The position numbers and the translations under genes are program-made. Below, piece after piece: positions 33,087 through 36,500 of a stretch of DNA of 36,500 bases. Under the pieces are notes generated by a model. It ran no database searches and was not told the origin of the DNA. It saw only the letters and a list, made by a program, of their open reading frames with translations. Source of the DNA: Chrysomallon squamiferum (Eukaryota; Mollusca; Gastropoda; Neomphalida; Peltospiridae); the NCBI GenBank assembly GCA_012295275.1, contig CM022672.1:25366930-25403429 (forward strand), in the 5' to 3' direction. Within the stretch, counting starts at the first letter, position 1; the number at the start of each line of letters is the position of its first letter.

Positions 33087-34380
33087 AGTTTCATTCAGTG
33101 ATATAAATAGTCTTTATCAATCTGAAATTATTATTATTTTTTTTTAATCTTAACGAACCAAGTCTTTAAAATAAAAAATAAAAAGAAGAAGAAGAAGCTC
33201 ACAAAATCTTCAACTTACCTCCGACATTAATTTCATGCTGTCAAAAAACAGTCTGTGAGTAGCCGTGTCGGACAAATTTACCATCAGCTCAGTTTTCGTC
33301 TGAAATAGCAGTACACTCTGTTTGTTTGAAATAGCAGTACACTCTGTTTGAAATAGCAGTACACTCTGTTTGTTTGTTTGAAATAGCAGTACACTCTGTT
33401 TGTTTGAAATAGCAGTACACTCTGTTTGTTTGTTTGAAATAGCAATACACTCTGTTTGTTTGTTTGAAATAGCAGTACACTCTGTTTGTTTGAAATAGCA
33501 GTACACTCTGTTTGTTTGAAATAGCAGTACACTCTGTTTGTTTGAAATAGCAGTACACTCTGTTTGTTTGAAATAGCAGTACACTCTGTTTGTTTGAAAT
33601 AGCAGTACACTCTGTTTGTTTGTTTGAAATAGCAGTACACTCTGTTTGTTTGAAATAGCAGTACACTCTGTTTGTTTGAAATAGCAGTACACTCTGTTTG
33701 TTTGAAATAGCAGTACACTCTGTTTGTTTGAAATAGCAGTACACTCTGTTTGTTTGAAATAGCAGTACACTCTGTTTGTTTGAAATAGCAGTACACTGTT
33801 TGTTTGAAATAGCAGTACACTCACTCTGTTTGTTTGAAATAGCAGTACACTCACTCTGTTTGTTTGAAATAGCAGTACACTCTGTTTGTTTGAAATAGCA
33901 GTACACTCTGTTTGTTTGTTTGTTTGTTTACTGGTTGCTTATTGACTGTTTATTTATTTGTTTATTACTGGTTTGTTTGTTTATGTGTTTATTTATTTAC
34001 TTATTTCCCGATTTGCTTGTTTATTTACTTACTTACTAGTTTATTTATTTATTTATTTATTTATTTTCTAGTTTGAGTATTTATTTATTTACTGGTTTAT
34101 TTATATGTTCGTGTGTTTCTGTTATGTTCACTGTGATTATATATTATTTATTTTTTATTGTACATAATAGGTTGCATTTGTTTTTTGTCGTGCATTCTGC
34201 AGAGAGATATAAACGACGTACATAATACATATACAATATAGACTGTTTCTGAACGTTTCTGTACGTACGTGTATTTATTTATACACTGCACATAGCGTAA
34301 AATAGTAAAGAATTTACTTACAATTAGATCTTTAACAATTTTTTCAAGATCACTCACTGAATGGTCTAGTTCAGACTAGA

Positions 34381-34431
<51 letters not shown>

Positions 34432-35583
34432 GTAATAATATTAATAATAATAGAAGTAAAAGTAGTAGTAGTAATGGTGGTTGTGGCTGTGGTGGTGGTG
34501 GTAGTAGTGGTGATCGCAATAGTAGTAGTAGTAGTAGTAGTAGTAGTAGAGTAGTAATAATGGTAATAATAGTAATTATAACAGTAGAAGAAGTTAGTAA
34601 ATGTACAGTTATTAATCCAGAACTTTGTATTATGATACTGGATTTGTTTTTACGGTTATTAATATTCTTCTTCATCTCTTTTCTAACTTGTAGGATTATT
34701 GAACTGTATCACTTATATAATAAAAATAATAAATAATATTAATGCAGAGATTTCATGAATAAAAAACAACATACAAAGCCGTCTAGAACACTTAACAGCC
34801 TTTCATTAATTTGTCCATACTCTGTTGCGTGCTCGGACCATTTAGACTGGGGGAAAAAAAAAGAAGAAGAAATAATGATGGTGATGAATATCATGGAACA
34901 TCATGGAATTAAACGATGCTAATGTGTCGCTGATGTCACAATCTTTCAGCTAATTTTGAAACATTTTAACTGCATTTGAGCAAGTGTTAAATAAATAAAT
35001 TAATTTCTTATGAAACAGCGATTGAAACAGAGTAACATAGAACTGCGTGCTGGAAATGTTTTAGTGTCAAAGTCGCCAACTTTTCGGTAAATTCAAACTG
35101 TGGCCTACATGCGTAATGACTAATGTTATAAGTATTAATTAATTAAAAGATACTTAAAACTAAAAACACGTTTCTGTGAAATATATAAATATAAATATAT
35201 TTATGGATGTAGGAATGTACAACACTAAGATAATTATCTGCTAATTGTGATGTCTGCATCTTCCTACTGATCGGGAAAAACGAAAACGGTGCCAGTCACA
35301 TTTTTCTGGTTGAAACAGGAAGTAAGCTAGAAAACATTTAGGCTTTTTTAAGCAACTGATAAGTAACAATGAATCCTCCTTCCCCCCCCCCGCAGAAAAA
35401 AAGTTCCGTATATAAAAATGTATGTAAATTAACGTATAAAACCCCTTCAGAATTCGGTTTTCCTTTAAACATTTTATTTAATACATTTCTTTTCTTCTTC
35501 TGCACAAATTTTATTTATTTATTTAAAATTTACTTATTATTCTTGATTATTTTGTTCTTTCGAAATAGTGTGATTTCATCTAC

Positions 35584-35626
<43 letters not shown>

Positions 35627-36404
35627 CTGATATAATGGTCTTCTTCTTCAACAGCGATTTCAAAATTCAACCTTTAAATTCTTTCTTGCAGGTCTTTGCT
35701 CTGCACATCAAAGATTCACTTTAAATTCCTTCTTGCAGGTCTTTGCTCTTCACATCAAAGATTCACTTTAAATTCTAATATTATAAAGCAATCCAATGTC
35801 TCTCATTAACCTTTATAATCCACGCAAAATTGTATTTTTTTTTAAACTTTTATCATTGCTGCTCTGTATTAAATAAAAACAAATAGCAGTTCATAAACTG
35901 TTTTGGTTAAACCTGTATTGGTTCAAACTGTTTTGGTTGAAGCTATAACTGGTTCAGACTTTTGGTTTCATCTGTACTGATTGAAGCTATATTGATTGAA
36001 ACAGTTTTGGTTGAAGCAGTATTGGCTGAAGCTATTAGTTGAGGCTTGTATTGGTTCAAACTGTTGGTCAAAACTGTTTTGGCTGAGGATACAGTGGTTT
36101 TGGTTTTAGTGGTGGCTGTATTGGTTGTGGCTGTGTAAAACAGGGGTTATTGCTATTCGGAGTTTCCTTACCTTCGAAGGCTCTTTACAAATTTTGCTAA
36201 GAGATTGCATTATGTGGATCTGTGCATTTATATCTCTTGGGGAGAATGCATTGGATAACTAAAATATAAATAATAATAAAAAAAATTAATAATAAAATGG
36301 AAATATTATTCAATAAATAAATAAATAAATAAATAATAACAAATAAAATTAAAATAAATAAATAAATAACAGCAATAAATAAAAAAGGAAACCCCCAAAT
36401 CAAC

Positions 36405-36471
<67 letters not shown>

Positions 36472-36500
36472 TTACCACTTCTCCAAAACTGACAAAATTT
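30815..36500 (-). CDS. Prominin (CD133-like) pentaspan membrane protein, C-terminal part
   Basis: Prominins are five-pass glycoproteins of plasma-membrane protrusions and photoreceptor discs. The window holds the last eight exons: 36476-36500 (cut by the edge), 36172-36258, 34775-34846, 34322-34375, 33219-33299, 31789-31857, 31223-31312, 30815-30949. All internal junctions are GT-AG in phase 0 and join to about 203 residues. The key match is the end of the second extracellular loop into the last membrane helix: ELGACRPLWNIYQSAIDIVC then CQLVDAL/NGIWFGFEIGLL, with the spacing of the vertebrate cysteines and the WFG motif at the membrane. The helix continues through FIPATFVGIKL, then a basic cytoplasmic tail of about 20 residues stops at TAG 30815-30817. 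Earlier exons encode amphipathic helical loop segments (KWSEHATEYGQINERLLSVL, LDHSVSDLEKIVKDLI). The 5' exons lie beyond the right edge. The tail is shorter than in vertebrate PROM1. Confidence 0.88.
31014..31102. repeat. Compound (AAC/AAT)n-(AAG)n microsatellite
   Basis: AACAAT units, then a pure AAT run, then AAG units, in the last prominin intron. A GT run follows at 31147-31187. Confidence 0.95.
33031..33086. repeat. (AAAT)n microsatellite
   Basis: Pure AAAT tetranucleotide run in a prominin intron. Confidence 0.95.
33302..33930. repeat. 26-bp minisatellite, about 23 copies, abutting a prominin splice acceptor
   Basis: The unit TCTGTTTGTTTGAAATAGCA plus GTACAC is repeated with 22-, 26- and 30-bp variants that differ by GTTT units. 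The first copy is the acceptor itself: plus-strand CGTC/TGAAATAGCAGTACAC at 33297-33313, where the exon ends at 33299. On the minus strand each unit reads GTACTGCTATTTCAAACAAA, against the real GTACTGCTATTTCAG/ACGAAAA. Confidence 0.97.
34384..34549. repeat. (AAT)n and (AGT)n compound microsatellite
   Basis: A pure AAT run (34384-34430) begins nine bases from the acceptor of a prominin exon and passes into AGT, GGT and AGT units up to 34549. Confidence 0.9.
35587..35620. repeat. Poly(A) homopolymer
   Basis: About 34 uninterrupted A on the plus strand, with nothing upstream that marks a processed insertion. Confidence 0.9.
35673..35777. repeat. 47-bp tandem repeat, about 2.2 copies
   Basis: Starts at 35673, 35720 and 35767 with TTTAAATTC; each full copy contains CTTGCAGGTCTTTGCTCT and CACATCAAAGATTCAC. 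It lies in a prominin intron. Confidence 0.9.
35895..36136. repeat. Degenerate GGTT-rich minisatellite
   Basis: Variants of TTTTGGTTGAAGC and TATTGGTTCAAACTG alternate about every 15-30 bp. Copies are too diverged for a clean unit. It lies just below the donor side of the 36172-36258 prominin exon. Confidence 0.75.
36402..36470. repeat. (AAT)n microsatellite
   Basis: Pure AAT run ending six bases from the donor of the edge-truncated prominin exon. Confidence 0.95.

Noticed and set aside
33210-33906. Three overlapping long minus-strand ORFs (178-214 codons)
   Set aside because: They are translations of the 26-bp minisatellite in three frames. Only the last 27 codons (33219-33299) are a real prominin exon.
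34376-34675. Leu-rich minus-strand ORF
   Set aside because: Arises from AAT, AGT and GGT repeats next to a prominin exon; no domain.

Overview
This is eukaryotic, animal DNA. It is AT-rich, full of di-, tri- and tetranucleotide microsatellites, and its genes are split into many short exons with mostly GT-AG introns. The gene set (APC/C subunit CDC23, a prominin, a secreted S1-protease homologue, a TIR-domain signalling protein) and the style of the genome suggest a lophotrochozoan invertebrate, most likely a mollusc. That assignment is inference; nothing here fixes the species.

Layout from left to right. Positions 1-2439 have no recognised gene, only a moderately GC-rich patch (about 500-960), a 47-bp tandem repeat and microsatellites. 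A TIR-domain gene lies on the minus strand (exon 2523-3154, possible upstream exons at 5366-5517 and 5981-6084). CDC23/APC8 occupies 7789-17495 on the minus strand. I could join all 14 coding exons in phase to a 575-residue TPR protein. A complete seven-exon secreted serine-protease homologue (18642-22793, minus) follows; it has lost its catalytic histidine. A single-exon 240-residue orphan ORF is on the plus strand at 26522-27244. The 3' part of a prominin gene (minus, 30815 to beyond the right edge) ends the window.

The genes do not form a pathway: CDC23 is cell-cycle machinery, prominin is a membrane-protrusion protein, and the TIR and protease-homologue genes are immune-type families.

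The most unusual feature is structural. In six introns of three genes, short tandem arrays begin at an exon-intron junction and contain copies of that junction, including the splice site. The best case is the intron after CDC23 exon 8. It carries six further copies of the exon-8 end and donor. Two of these copies are complete 48-nt cassettes with their own acceptor and donor, open and in the same reading phase as the gene.
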